Numbered from the stretch's first letter, positions 1 through 8,782 are shown. The stretch: 64,000 nt of DNA from Luteithermobacter gelatinilyticus (GCF_005849285.1 NZ_CP040517.1:1308501-1372500), one strand, 5' to 3'. Notes: a model not told the origin generated them from the letters alone. Numbers and translations are program-made.

Positions 1-1428
1 ATTGAGTGTGTCCGGAGCCTGGTCCCGCTCCAGCCAGTCTTCCAGGGTCGCAATCGGATCGAACAGATCCGGACCCGTGCCCGGCACGCCCCAGCAATGG
101 CCATGACCGGGCACCATAAACATCCGGAAATAGGTCTGCGTGATTTCCATGGAGCCGTCGCGGGTCGTGACTTGCTCGTAATACTGAACGGTGCGCTGCG
201 GCAGAATCAGGCTGTCGGCCCAGCCGTGCCAAAGCAGAAGTTTCCCGCCATTTTTGCGAAAGGCGGAGAGATCCGTGTCGGTGGCGTCCAGAAGGTCTGG
301 AAGCGAGGAGTGCGTTAGCACTGCCGGATGACGATTGAAATCAAATGTTGGGGCTTTCAAATCAGGGACGTTCAAAAGATGTGCCGCGAGTTTCAGATAA
401 TTTTCCCCTGCGCGCTGTCCCCAGCCGGGCCTATTTTCATCGCCGGTAATCCACAACGGCCAATTATGTTCGCCGCCCGGCGCAATGCCAAAAAATAATG
501 GCCTGCCGTCCTTATCCTGTGCGCCTTGGTATAATTTCCAGGCGGCGGCAATTTCATCGGAAGTCAGGCAGGGAAGAACTGTCCTGGCGTTGCAGGACAA
601 TTTGTCCAGGTCAGGCTTGCACCGGCCGGGTCGGCTGATAAGGCCGTCTTTTTGACCATCCAGGGCATCACATTGCGCCAGGATCTCTTTTTGCAAAAGC
701 GCGGCTGTTCTTGGCGTCAAAATCCGGTCGCCGTCGGGTGTGGTGTTGCTGCGGGACAGCCAGGCGCCGTGAATGCCGGCATTGCCGGTCATGTCCAGAA
801 TGGGACCACCGACCAGAATGCCGTCAAACAGTTCCGGATATCGTTGAGCCGCCACGAGCCCCAACCGACCGCCATTGGAGCAACCGGAATAAAGTTTTCT
901 GTGGGCAGGCTTTTGATAAAAAGAATGAGTCAGTTCCTCCAGCCCCTGGATGGTCAAAGGCAAGAGTTTGTGGGCGAAAATTTCCAGGGCTTCCGGATCG
1001 TCATAAGCCCAGCCGGTCTTATGGTTTTGTCCTTTATGGCCGCCATCCGTGGTGATAACGGCATATCCTTTTTTCAGGGCCGGGAGGATGCTGTTGGAAA
1101 AACCGGGTTTGTCCGGCAGTAGCGTACCGCAAAAGCCGCCACATCCCGCCATGAACAGCGCCCCGTTCCAGTCTGCGGCCGGCAGGCGGGCCTCAAAGCC
1201 GATTTTCCCGGCAATCTGGCCACGAATTTTGCAGAAGGCCGGCAGGGTGGACGAGGCCGGGACCATGTCTGCGGTCTGCACGGTAAGGTCCTTGCGGGCC
1301 AATGTCTTCATGTCACTGCAGGTCCCGGCGGCTGCTATAGCGCCGGAAGAGGCAGTGATAGAGACAGCCGCAGACACTAAAAGGCCCGCAAGAAACCCCC
1401 CGACCCTCGAAGACGTACTGCCGTTCAT
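1..1428 (-). CDS. Tannase/feruloyl esterase family secreted hydrolase (3' end outside window)
   Basis: I translated this minus-strand frame directly; it is open for 476 codons and runs off the window, so the C-terminus is missing. Residues 1-34 form a signal peptide with a hydrophobic core ending in AIAAA, so export to the periplasm is expected. The family triad is visible: nucleophile Ser184 in GCSNGGR, Asp405 in HGWAD and His444 in GHGHC. Cys183 and Cys445 next to Ser and His match the CS-D-HC arrangement of tannases. An Asp-rich calcium-site-like stretch (CDALDGQKDGLI) lies at 253-264. The ATG at 1428 has AGGGAG 8 bases upstream. The family hydrolyses ester bonds of gallate, ferulate or related aromatic esters. 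The substrate here is inferred only from the neighbouring feruloyl-CoA-synthase-like gene. Confidence 0.85.
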   Translation of the reverse strand, partial: MNGSTSSRVGGFLAGLLVSAAVSITASSGAIAAAGTCSDMKTLARKDLTVQTADMVPASSTLPAFCKIRGQIAGKIGFEARLPAADWNGALFMAGCGGFCGTLLPDKPGFSNSILPALKKGYAVITTDGGHKGQNHKTGWAYDDPEALEIFAHKLLPLTIQGLEELTHSFYQKPAHRKLYSGCSNGGRLGLVAAQRYPELFDGILVGGPILDMTGNAGIHGAWLSRSNTTPDGDRILTPRTAALLQKEILAQCDALDGQKDGLISRPGRCKPDLDKLSCNARTVLPCLTSDEIAAAWKLYQGAQDKDGRPLFFGIAPGGEHNWPLWITGDENRPGWGQRAGENYLKLAAHLLNVPDLKAPTFDFNRHPAVLTHSSLPDLLDATDTDLSAFRKNGGKLLLWHGWADSLILPQRTVQYYEQVTTRDGSMEITQTYFRMFMVPGHGHCWGVPGTGPDLFDPIATLEDWLERDQAPDTLN

Positions 1429-1518
1429 GAATGCTCCCTGTGCGCATTATCAATTTAATCTGTTATGACGTGAGGCGATCTTTGTTGTTATGGTTCTGTA
1501 AAGACCGGCCCCGGTCGG

Positions 1519-1543
1519 GACGAAGGCCCTGTCAGCCTTCGTC
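1519..1543. other. Intergenic hairpin
   Basis: A perfect 9-bp inverted repeat (GACGAAGGC / GCCTTCGTC, 7-base loop) lies between the oxygenase stop and the hydrolase start. On the minus strand, where the genes run, it is not followed by a T tract, so it may be an RNA processing or stability hairpin rather than an intrinsic terminator. Confidence 0.35.
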
Positions 1544-1553
1544 GGATCGGATT

Positions 1554-3092
1554 TTATTTCCAGATGTCTTCGCCACGGACCCAATTGGAATGGAACCCAT
1601 AGGGCAGGCGATGCGGCAGATGGATACGGGCGATGGGCCCCTGCTTGACATTTTTCGCATCAAAGATCAGGCAATATGATTTCCAGGTTTTGGCGTCTGT
1701 GGTGAAGGTAATCAGATAACCGTCATCTTCGGGGTCGTTCCGGGTGGCGCCTTTGCGCGGGGCAAAGGGAGTTTCGCTGCCGAAAACGTCTTTGCCATAA
1801 TTATACCGTTCATAACCGCCGCTTTCGGTGTCATATTTGATCAGTCCGCCGAATGCCAGCGTGCGGGCCTCATCCGGGGCTGTCATGATATACTGATTAT
1901 AGGAATATCTGTTTTTCACACCGCCATAGAGCGGATTGATGCGGGGAAATTCCGTATTCAGGGTGCAGATGTCGTGCTCCACCACTTCGCCGGTTTTCAT
2001 GTTGAATTTCCAGCGATACATATTGGCTTCGAGACGCATATAGGACAGCATGCCGGCAAGTTCCCCTTCAGAGCGATCCGGTTCCGGCCAGGGGTTGGTT
2101 GACCGGCAGCCATCCATAATCACCCAGTCACCTTCTTCCCAGCAATTCACGACATGCAGAATATAACATGGTTCGCATTCAAACCATTTGACCTGATCGC
2201 CGCTGCCATAACGGGGGTTGATGCCGAAACGGGTCGGGATTTCGCGATGAAAATGCACCACCCTTTTGTCGGTTTCGTGAAGCGCGTCTACATCATGGAA
2301 AAAAGGCAAATCATGCAGGATGACATAATTTTTGGTAAACCCAATATCATGGGGGGAGCGGGCGCCGGGCAGTTCAATGTCAGTCTGATGAATGATGTGG
2401 CCGTTCGCATCCGCAATGCCGTAACTCATATAAGGCGGTTCATCCCAGTAATCGAAAAAGACCAGTTCCCCGTTTGACCAGTCCACCTTGGAATGAGCAG
2501 ACATGGCGCGTCTCAGGCCCCCCCGCAGGGTTTCCTTGCCCGTGGTTTTCAGGGATTGCGGGTTCAGTGTATAGGGGATACCGGCCATATACCACAGGGT
2601 CATGATATTGCCGTTGAAATACATCAGATCCGTATTGGATGTGTCCTTGATGGGGAAATCCGGCAGATCGAAATTAAACGGTCCCATGACCCCCGGCCAG
2701 ATGGCTTCGCCGGCGTCTTTTTCTTTTTTCAGGGCGTCGGTTTCGATCATCTTGTTTATGAAGCTGGCCTTGCCGTCCCGAAAAAAGATCGCGGACACCA
2801 TGCCGTCCCCGTCAAAGGGGTGATAGCGATATTTGGGTTTAAAGATAGGATTGGGGCCATTGCGCATATAGGCGCCATACAGATCTTCCGGAATTTTCCC
2901 TTCGATCACAAGGTCGTTCGTATTTGTTTCGACAGTGGTCGGGGCATATACGCCATGCAGATAGGGATTGTCCACTTCATAAATCCACTCAGGCGCGTTA
3001 GGAGGCAATGAGCCGTCATCGGCACGGATGCGGACATTCCTTTCGGTGATGGGCAGATTGGAATAAGGGTCATTAACAACTGCTTCGCTCAT
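1554..3092 (-). CDS. Carotenoid oxygenase family protein (RPE65/lignostilbene dioxygenase type)
   Basis: This 512-aa protein has the usual length for the non-haem Fe(II) carotenoid cleavage oxygenase family. The four iron-ligating histidines of the beta-propeller are identifiable: His200 (MSAH), His248 (SPHD), His313 (CYILH) and His501 (near the C-terminal GFHSNW). No signal peptide is seen, so it should be cytoplasmic. The family cleaves C=C bonds of carotenoids, apocarotenoids or stilbenes. Bacterial lignostilbene dioxygenases release vanillin-type aldehydes. Lying between a tannase/feruloyl-esterase-like gene and a feruloyl-CoA-synthase-like gene, a phenylpropanoid or stilbene substrate is more likely than a carotenoid, but that is inference. 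A promoter-like sequence at 3217-3247 suggests it can be transcribed on its own. Confidence 0.88.
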   Translation of the reverse strand: MSEAVVNDPYSNLPITERNVRIRADDGSLPPNAPEWIYEVDNPYLHGVYAPTTVETNTNDLVIEGKIPEDLYGAYMRNGPNPIFKPKYRYHPFDGDGMVSAIFFRDGKASFINKMIETDALKKEKDAGEAIWPGVMGPFNFDLPDFPIKDTSNTDLMYFNGNIMTLWYMAGIPYTLNPQSLKTTGKETLRGGLRRAMSAHSKVDWSNGELVFFDYWDEPPYMSYGIADANGHIIHQTDIELPGARSPHDIGFTKNYVILHDLPFFHDVDALHETDKRVVHFHREIPTRFGINPRYGSGDQVKWFECEPCYILHVVNCWEEGDWVIMDGCRSTNPWPEPDRSEGELAGMLSYMRLEANMYRWKFNMKTGEVVEHDICTLNTEFPRINPLYGGVKNRYSYNQYIMTAPDEARTLAFGGLIKYDTESGGYERYNYGKDVFGSETPFAPRKGATRNDPEDDGYLITFTTDAKTWKSYCLIFDAKNVKQGPIARIHLPHRLPYGFHSNWVRGEDIWK

Positions 3093-3216
3093 TGGATACT
3101 CCTGGTTTTCTTCTGCAGGCGGTGTTTTCTGACCCAGGGTTGTGGTGCTGGGCCTGTTGATGCGGCGCCCTTCAAGGTTTGATGTTTCGCCAAGTAACTT
3201 TCATAAAAGTACCTAC

Positions 3217-3247
3217 AGGATAGCAATAAGGTTTTTTTATGCAAGTA
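3217..3247 (-). promoter_or_regulatory. Putative promoter with TACTTGCATAA box (oxygenase gene)
   Basis: Read on the minus strand: TTGCAT, 16 bases, TATCCT, resembling a sigma-70 promoter about 125 bases upstream of the oxygenase start. The -35 hexamer is inside the 11-mer TACTTGCATAA. The same 11-mer with the same 16-base spacing to a TACCCT box recurs upstream of the ligase gene (5125-5155), so the two genes may share control. Confidence 0.45.
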
Positions 3248-3286
3248 ATTTGTGATATTTTTGTATTATTCTTTGTTTTCAATGAA

Positions 3287-5089
3287 TTATGTTGGAATAA
3301 CTAAGACTCTTTCATCAGGATTCTCCGCAAAAAGCGACTCAATCATATCGGCACGGTTGGCCTGCACGGCGGTGGCGTTGACGGTGCCTTTGTCGGATAA
3401 TTCGTGGCGGCTAGGGTCGGGCGGGGTGTCCAGAAACGTCAGACGTGCAATACGGGTGCTGCTGCCTGGAAATTCCCGGTTATGGGCAGCCAACCGGGAT
3501 AGAACCCGGTCCGCAAATCCGGAGTGCTGTACCCGTTCCGGATCAGGCCAGGCCAGCAGCGCAATGTAATCCTGGTTTAGTCCGCACACCACGAGTTCCG
3601 AAATATCGGGGGCGAGGCGGCGCAGAAGCCTGTCACGCAGCGCGGAGCTGTTGACCCAGGTGCCGGTGGCGAGCTTGAATTCATCAGACAGCCGTCCGAC
3701 AAATTTCAGACCCTGTTCCGGGACGCTTCTGTCTACCCAGTCCACCAGATCGCCGATGGAATAATATCCTTCTTCATCAAGAATGGTTTCATTCAGGTCC
3801 GCCCGTCCATAATAGCCCGGGGTAATGATATCCCCGGCCAGACGCAGCTCATAGCCGGTGCGCGCCGGCACCATTTTGATTTTGACCCCTGGCTGGGGCA
3901 ATCCGATGCCGCGCCCGTCAATTTCGAAATAGGTACACAGCACGCCCGAGGTGGTTTCGGTGGCCCCATACCCGGATCCGAACAGGATTTTTTCTCCCGT
4001 TTCGGTAAGAGCCATTTTCTGAAACCGGTCATAAACGCTTCGTGATATTCCGGCCCCGCCATAAACAAGGTGGCGAATGTTTGTGAAAAACTGTTTGCGG
4101 AACTCCTCGTCCTTTTCCAGCTCCCGCGCCAGCAGTTCATAAGCCAGCGGGATATTGGTCAGAAAGCTGACATTCAGTTCCCTGATATTGGCTATGCTTT
4201 TTTCAAACAGACCGGGCAGGGGGCGGCCGTCGTCAATATATAATGTGCCGCCATTCATCATCACCAGAACAAGAACCAGGGCCCCCGAGGCATGATTCCA
4301 GGGCAGCCAGTCCAGGGTTTTATCCGCCCAGCTGGTGGCGTTTTTCATAACCGCGTTGCAAAATGCCGCATTGGCCGCCAGCATACGGCTGGTATGAATA
4401 ACGGTCTTGGGCGCCCCCGTGGATCCCGAAGTCAGCATCAACTTGAAAATTCCGTCCGGGTTAACCTGATCGACAGGCGCGATCTCCGCTGGGTCCACGA
4501 GCGGTTCCAGGATTTCTGTGAGGGGTATGGCCGGGACAAGGAGTCTATCCGGCTGTTCGGTGATCAGTATGACGTCTTCTGCGTTCAGGTATTCAAGTGT
4601 CTTGTGAAACAGGGAGGTCTGTTCGGCAAAGATGATGGCAGGCGTGATCATCTGGCGCACATAGTCCAGCCTTTCATAATTGCCCATGAGGGCATAATTG
4701 ACGCTGACCGGACAGACCGGAACGCCTGCATACAAACCGGCGAAAGTGAAAATTGCGTGATGTATGGAATTCCCGGACAGTATCAGAAGACTTTGACCTT
4801 TCGGAATATCCCGTCGGCGCAGCCATGTTCCTGCGGCCAGAACTTTATGAAAAAAATCGCGATAGGTGATGCCGCGCCAGGCGCCTTGAGGGTCTTTTTC
4901 CTGAAGAAATACCGTTTCCGGGCGGCTTCTGGCCTGCTGTTGCAGAATGGAGAGAAGGTTGGGATCATAAGCCGGCGGTGTTTGGGCTGACTGAAGATAA
5001 ATCGTGCCGTCATCCTGCTTTATAATATCCAAGTTAACGGGCGGAAAATCCACTTTTCTGAATGCTGGTTGCCTGAGGAGGTGTTGCAT
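3287..5089 (-). CDS. Feruloyl-CoA synthase-like AMP-forming acyl-CoA ligase
   Basis: A 600-aa ANL-superfamily enzyme. The phosphate-binding loop TSGSTGAPK is at 220-228, the second core motif appears as GYGATETTS around residue 375, and the GRLSDEFKLATGTWV segment near 480-495 is characteristic of feruloyl-CoA synthases. The LPWNHASG stretch is also typical of that subgroup. The reaction expected is hydroxycinnamate + ATP + CoA to hydroxycinnamoyl-CoA + AMP + PPi, the first step of CoA-dependent ferulate breakdown. No enoyl-CoA hydratase/aldolase (ech) or vanillin dehydrogenase (vdh) is seen in the visible part of the cluster. It has its own promoter-like sequence 35 bases upstream. Confidence 0.82.
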   Translation of the reverse strand: MQHLLRQPAFRKVDFPPVNLDIIKQDDGTIYLQSAQTPPAYDPNLLSILQQQARSRPETVFLQEKDPQGAWRGITYRDFFHKVLAAGTWLRRRDIPKGQSLLILSGNSIHHAIFTFAGLYAGVPVCPVSVNYALMGNYERLDYVRQMITPAIIFAEQTSLFHKTLEYLNAEDVILITEQPDRLLVPAIPLTEILEPLVDPAEIAPVDQVNPDGIFKLMLTSGSTGAPKTVIHTSRMLAANAAFCNAVMKNATSWADKTLDWLPWNHASGALVLVLVMMNGGTLYIDDGRPLPGLFEKSIANIRELNVSFLTNIPLAYELLARELEKDEEFRKQFFTNIRHLVYGGAGISRSVYDRFQKMALTETGEKILFGSGYGATETTSGVLCTYFEIDGRGIGLPQPGVKIKMVPARTGYELRLAGDIITPGYYGRADLNETILDEEGYYSIGDLVDWVDRSVPEQGLKFVGRLSDEFKLATGTWVNSSALRDRLLRRLAPDISELVVCGLNQDYIALLAWPDPERVQHSGFADRVLSRLAAHNREFPGSSTRIARLTFLDTPPDPSRHELSDKGTVNATAVQANRADMIESLFAENPDERVLVIPT

Positions 5090-5124
5090 GAAGATGTCCC
5101 TGTTTTTTTTATTGGTTTCTTTTC

Positions 5125-5155
5125 AGGGTAACAACTAAGTCCAATTATGCAAGTA
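5125..5155 (-). promoter_or_regulatory. Putative promoter with TACTTGCATAA box (ligase gene)
   Basis: Minus-strand TTGCAT, 16 bases, TACCCT, about 35 bases before the ligase ATG. TTGCAT lies inside TACTTGCATAA, which is identical to the box upstream of the oxygenase gene. Confidence 0.45.
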
Positions 5156-5159
5156 TGTA

Positions 5160-5188
5160 TTTTCAGATCCGCATTTTTCAGATCCGCA
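5160..5188. repeat. Tandem 14/15-bp direct repeat
   Basis: TTTTCAGATCCGCA occurs twice in tandem (5160-5173, and 5174-5188 with one extra T), just upstream of the ligase promoter. It could be a regulator site or simple slippage. Confidence 0.5.
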
Positions 5189-5267
5189 CCATATCGCGGC
5201 CGGATATTGTCTGGGTGGTGTTTTAGGGGATGGCGATACGACTGGCTGCGCGGGGTGTCAACATCTT

Positions 5268-5300
5268 AAGAAAAGCCGACAAGAGGATGCCGGCTTCTTT
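5268..5300 (-). terminator. Putative intrinsic terminator of rpoH
   Basis: On the minus strand GAAGCCG and CGGCTT can pair around a 12-base loop, followed by TTTTCTT. It begins about 35 bases after the rpoH stop. The loop is long, so the call is moderate. Confidence 0.45.
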
Positions 5301-5335
5301 ATGACTGCTATCAGGGGATCCGGAGAGGTCCTTGT

Positions 5336-6238
5336 TCAGTCATCCTGATGGGTGAGAGCCGCTGGCTGGTTTTCCTTGGCCATTTCCATCATGGCTTTTT
5401 GCAGTTTTTCAAAGGCGCGGACCTCAATCTGGCGCACTCGTTCCCGGCTGATATTATAGATCTGGCTGAGTTCTTCGAGTGTGGCCGGGTTGTCTTTGAG
5501 GCGGCGTTCGGTCAGAATATGCTGTTCCCGGTCGTTCAGTTTCTTCATGGCCTTTGCCATGAGCTCCCGCCGGTAATCCAGTTCTTCGCTTTCGGCATAG
5601 GCGGTTTCCTGATCGACGCTGTCCTCATCCACCAACCAGTCCTGCCATTCGCCTTCCGCATCGGCGCGCAATGGGGCATTCAGCGAATGATCCCCGCCAG
5701 CCAGGCGTCGGTTCATCTGCACCACATCGTCCTCGGAAACATCCAGCTCCGAAGCGATTTCCTTGACCTGGTCCGGGTGCAGGTCGCCCTCATCAACGGC
5801 TTCAAGCTGGCCCTTCAGACGGCGCAGGTTAAAAAACAGCTTTTTCTGGGCCGCGGTGGTGCCGATCTTGACCAGTGACCAGCTGCGCAGGATATATTCC
5901 TGAATGGATGCCCGAATCCACCACATGGCATAGGTGGCCAACCGGAAGCCCCGATCCGGGTCAAATCGTTTCACCGCTTGCATCATGCCCACATTGCCTT
6001 CGGCAATCAGTTCACCAATCGGCAGGCCATACCCCCGATATCCCATGGCGATTTTTGCCACCAGCCGCAAATGAGAGGTTACCAAACGATGAGCGGCTTC
6101 CGTATCGCCATGTTCCCGCCAGGCTTTGGCCAGCATAAACTCTTCATCCGCTTCCAACATCGGAAACTTGCGGATCTCTTGAAGATATCGCGTTAGACTG
6201 CCTTCCGGGCTTAAGACAGGCAGATCATTATTTGCCAT
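5336..6238 (-). CDS. rpoH: RNA polymerase heat-shock sigma factor RpoH (sigma-32)
   Basis: A 300-aa sigma-70-family protein of standard RpoH length. Region 2 contains GNVGMMQAVKRFDPDRGFR and the aromatic helix YAMWWIRASIQEYI. The RpoH-box-like QKKLFFNLR follows at about 131-139 and separates it from RpoD-type factors. Region 4 ends with the helix-turn-helix NISRERVRQIEVRAF. It directs RNA polymerase to heat-shock promoters. It is divergent from nothing nearby and is followed on the same strand by the aromatic-compound genes, from which a hairpin at 5268-5300 may insulate it. Many alphaproteobacteria carry two RpoH paralogues; this window cannot say whether this is RpoH1 or RpoH2. Confidence 0.95.
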   Translation of the reverse strand: MANNDLPVLSPEGSLTRYLQEIRKFPMLEADEEFMLAKAWREHGDTEAAHRLVTSHLRLVAKIAMGYRGYGLPIGELIAEGNVGMMQAVKRFDPDRGFRLATYAMWWIRASIQEYILRSWSLVKIGTTAAQKKLFFNLRRLKGQLEAVDEGDLHPDQVKEIASELDVSEDDVVQMNRRLAGGDHSLNAPLRADAEGEWQDWLVDEDSVDQETAYAESEELDYRRELMAKAMKKLNDREQHILTERRLKDNPATLEELSQIYNISRERVRQIEVRAFEKLQKAMMEMAKENQPAALTHQDD

Positions 6239-6373
6239 GTGAGTTCTCCACCTCGCAACATGTGTTGCTTTTCTTCTTGATCTGATTTTACGCGGGATGC
6301 GTGACCAAATTAAGTGTTAATTCATGTGATCATTTAAATCAGATTATATTTTAGTGCCTTATATTCCTTATTA

Positions 6374-7429
6374 TCATGATTCTAAGGCAGTAATAAGGCG
6401 TCTCATATCATTTGGGAGGTCAGACTCGAATTTCAAGACCTCGCCGGTCACAGGATGCACAAAACCAATCACATGCGCGTGAAGGGCCTGACGATGGAAA
6501 CCGGAAATGGCTTCCCGTGCCTGCTCTGAAAAGTTTTTCAGTGGCGGGTTGCGGCGCCCATAGAGCGGATCGCCAATCAGCGGATGGCCCGCTGCGGCCA
6601 TATGCACCCGAACCTGATGGGTGCGGCCGGTTTCCAGCCGGCATTCCACCAACGACACGCTGGGCGGCAGGCGCAGGGCTTTGACCTTTTTTCCGCTGCT
6701 GTAGGCTCCACCGCTTCTGGTGGGAGTTCGCGGCGGTTCCAGCCGGCGGAGCACCCGGTAATTGGTCAGGGCTTCCTTGCCACCTTCCGTCACCACGGCC
6801 ATTTTCAGGCGGTTTCTGGGATCGCGGCCAATATTGGCTTCGATGAAGCCGTCGGCTGGATTGGGGACCCCCCAGACCACCGCCAGATAAGCCCGCTCCA
6901 GGCTGTGATTGGCAAACTGTTTGGCCAGTTTTTTATGCGCCTTGTCGGTTTTGGCTACCACGATCAGGCCGCTGGTGTCTTTGTCAATGCGATGTACGAT
7001 GCCGGGACGTTTGACACCGTTGATGCCTGACAGGCTGTCGCCGCAATGGGCAATCAGGGCATTGACCAGGGTACCGTGCCAACTGCCGGGGGCGGGGTGC
7101 ACCACCATGCCCGCGGGTTTGTCGATCACGAGAAGATGGTCATCTTCATAGACAATGTCGAGGGGAATATTTTCGCCCTCTGGTTCTGGCTCAACAAGAT
7201 CCGGAATTTTCAGCTCGAATGTCTCACCGGGTTTGACCCGGTAGGACGGGTCGTCTATTGTTCTCGCGCCGGAGGAGGGGCTGAGAAAGACCTGCTGTTC
7301 GGTAATCAGGGTTTTCAGGCGCGACCGGCTGATATCCGGTAGCCTTTCGGCCAGAAATTTATCCAGACGCAGGCCCCGGGCCTCGTCTTCAACAGTCAAC
7401 TGATAAGAATCGGGTTCAATATTTGTCAT
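6374..7429 (-). CDS. rluD: 23S rRNA pseudouridine synthase RluD
   Basis: A 351-aa pseudouridine synthase of the RluA/RluD family. The N-terminal S4 RNA-binding domain (GLRLDKFLAERLPDISRSRL, about residues 19-38) precedes a catalytic domain whose motif HRIDKDTSG carries the catalytic Asp149. RluD modifies helix 69 of 23S rRNA. The usual motif is HRLDKDTSG; the Ile here is conservative. A basic insert around 236-250 is longer than in E. coli. Its ATG (complement 7427-7429) shares the tetranucleotide CATG with the start of the divergent membrane-protein gene. Adjacency to rpoH is common in alphaproteobacteria. Confidence 0.93.
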   Translation of the reverse strand: MTNIEPDSYQLTVEDEARGLRLDKFLAERLPDISRSRLKTLITEQQVFLSPSSGARTIDDPSYRVKPGETFELKIPDLVEPEPEGENIPLDIVYEDDHLLVIDKPAGMVVHPAPGSWHGTLVNALIAHCGDSLSGINGVKRPGIVHRIDKDTSGLIVVAKTDKAHKKLAKQFANHSLERAYLAVVWGVPNPADGFIEANIGRDPRNRLKMAVVTEGGKEALTNYRVLRRLEPPRTPTRSGGAYSSGKKVKALRLPPSVSLVECRLETGRTHQVRVHMAAAGHPLIGDPLYGRRNPPLKNFSEQAREAISGFHRQALHAHVIGFVHPVTGEVLKFESDLPNDMRRLITALES

Positions 7430-7823
7430 GACAGAACAACAGGTGCCAAATAATCATCGTTTACTCAAGTGGATTGTGATCATTCTGGGCATTTTAATTA
7501 TGATTATGCTTGGCGTGATCATTGTGACCATTACCAGCCGCCTGATTGCCCGGGCTGAACGGAAACAGCAGGAGCAGCAGAAAATTGAGCTGGCGCAGCA
7601 GGCGCTGGTCCGGCAAAGCGGTGAGAGGGTTGTGGAAAACTTTCCGACAGAAGTCACCTTATCCCTTGCCGAAGGGGAAGACATTGCTGACAGCCGTCTG
7701 ACGCCGGCGGGGTTGTTGCTGCGTGTGGTCAAGGACGGGAAGACGAGTCATTTGTTGCTGATCGGGACAGATGGGCGGACCAGAACCCGCTTCCAGGTAG
7801 AGAGAACGGAGAGGGCGGAATAA
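7428..7823 (+). CDS. DUF6476-like single-pass membrane protein
   Basis: A 131-aa protein with one strongly hydrophobic segment (about residues 14-38), a short charged Arg/Lys/Gln-rich linker, and a C-terminal soluble part ending in a beta-rich GLLLRVVKDGK...LLLIGTDGRTR region. It resembles the small DUF6476 proteins that sit beside rluD in many alphaproteobacteria; their function is not known. Its ATG at 7428 overlaps the divergent rluD ATG, and no clear Shine-Dalgarno sequence precedes either. It is closely followed by the JAMM gene (7 bases), so the two are probably co-transcribed. Confidence 0.65.
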   Translation: MTEQQVPNNHRLLKWIVIILGILIMIMLGVIIVTITSRLIARAERKQQEQQKIELAQQALVRQSGERVVENFPTEVTLSLAEGEDIADSRLTPAGLLLRVVKDGKTSHLLLIGTDGRTRTRFQVERTERAE

Positions 7824-7830
7824 AATTCTA

Positions 7831-8259
7831 ATGACGGCGCTGACAATACCGGCAGACATCCTGGCCTCGATCAAATCGCATTGCGCGGCGGCGTATCCGG
7901 AGGAAGCCTGTGGCTTGCTGATCGGGCGGGGCATGACAATTGAGCAGGCCGTCAGAGCCGAAAACCTTTCCGCTCGCCCGAAAGACAGTTTTGAAATTGA
8001 CCCGGCGCTGATTGTGCACTGGCAGAAAAAATTGCGTCAGGAGCCCAAAGAGCAAGGCACAGAAACAAGGCGTATTCTGGGGCATTATCACAGCCACCCT
8101 GATCATCCGGCAGAGCCTTCGGCGCAGGACAGGGCCCGTATTTACGAACCCGATCTGATTTGGGGCATTGTCCGGGTTAGTGGTGAAGGGGCCGAAACGA
8201 TCCGTTTCTTTTCGGCACGCGAAGGGACATTCCAGCCGCTAGACGTGATCGTCCGTTGA
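7831..8259 (+). CDS. JAMM/MPN (M67 family) metallopeptidase
   Basis: A 142-aa single-domain protein. The zinc-binding JAMM signature is complete: Glu24/25 in PEEACG, then His87-x-His89, seven residues, Ser97, two residues, Asp100 (HSHPDHPAEPSAQD). Members are isopeptidases or C-terminal processing proteases, in bacteria often acting on ubiquitin-like sulfur carriers. No ThiS/MoaD-like protein or E1-like enzyme is adjacent, so the substrate is unknown. It follows the DUF6476-like gene by 7 bases. Its last 21 bases overlap, tail to tail, the convergent DUF3253 gene. Confidence 0.88.
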   Translation: MTALTIPADILASIKSHCAAAYPEEACGLLIGRGMTIEQAVRAENLSARPKDSFEIDPALIVHWQKKLRQEPKEQGTETRRILGHYHSHPDHPAEPSAQDRARIYEPDLIWGIVRVSGEGAETIRFFSAREGTFQPLDVIVR

Positions 8260-8565
8260 GGTTTCATTCCGGTTTTCGGTGGCGTCCTCCATGGGTAGTG
8301 AAAACTTCACCAACCCCTTCATTTTGTTGGGGTCAATGGGCACCCCCCGGCGCAGAATACTGATGCGTCCCTGACGGGCCAGGTGTTTGGCCTGCTGTTT
8401 GACGGCCAGCATGTATTTGCGCCAAATGTCCTTGGGCGCTTCTGGTTTGGCCCGATCATGGGCAATTTTCAGGGCAATGTCACGGGCCGTCACCTGGCTG
8501 CCGTCCGCGATAGCATCCAGGATATAGCCTATGATCGGGTCCTCTTTTTTTTCTTCGTTTTCCAT
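8239..8565 (-). CDS. DUF3253 family protein (winged-helix-like)
   Basis: A small basic protein of about 108 aa. The pattern of a helix-rich N-terminus with ARDIALKIA, then WRKYMLAVKQQAKHLARQGRISILRRG and VDP-like PIDPNK, matches DUF3253, a predicted winged-helix DNA-binding fold of unknown role. I choose the ATG at 8565 because GGAG lies 6 bases upstream; in-frame ATGs at 8580 and 8637 would add 5 or 24 residues but lack a good ribosome site. It converges with and overlaps the 3' end of the JAMM protease gene by 21 bases. Confidence 0.7.
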   Translation of the reverse strand: MENEEKKEDPIIGYILDAIADGSQVTARDIALKIAHDRAKPEAPKDIWRKYMLAVKQQAKHLARQGRISILRRGVPIDPNKMKGLVKFSLPMEDATENRNETSTDDHV

Positions 8566-8782
8566 TTTCGTCTCCGGCATAAGGGACTTTTCTTTCTTTT
8601 CGCCGGCTCTACCACGATTTTCATGCGCCTGCCACAAATCTTTTTCCTATATATCATCTCATAGGGATATATCGCCTCATAAGGGCAAAAATTACACGAT
8701 CGGGCACGTTGGGACTTTTCTTCCTGGGCAGGAGTCTATAAAGAGGCTGATGACATGACCGGGCATTATCTGGAAAATTTTC

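Noticed and set aside
97-1468. Plus-strand frames across the first 1.4 kb
   Set aside because: They are shadows of the tannase-family gene, which I could read directly on the minus strand.
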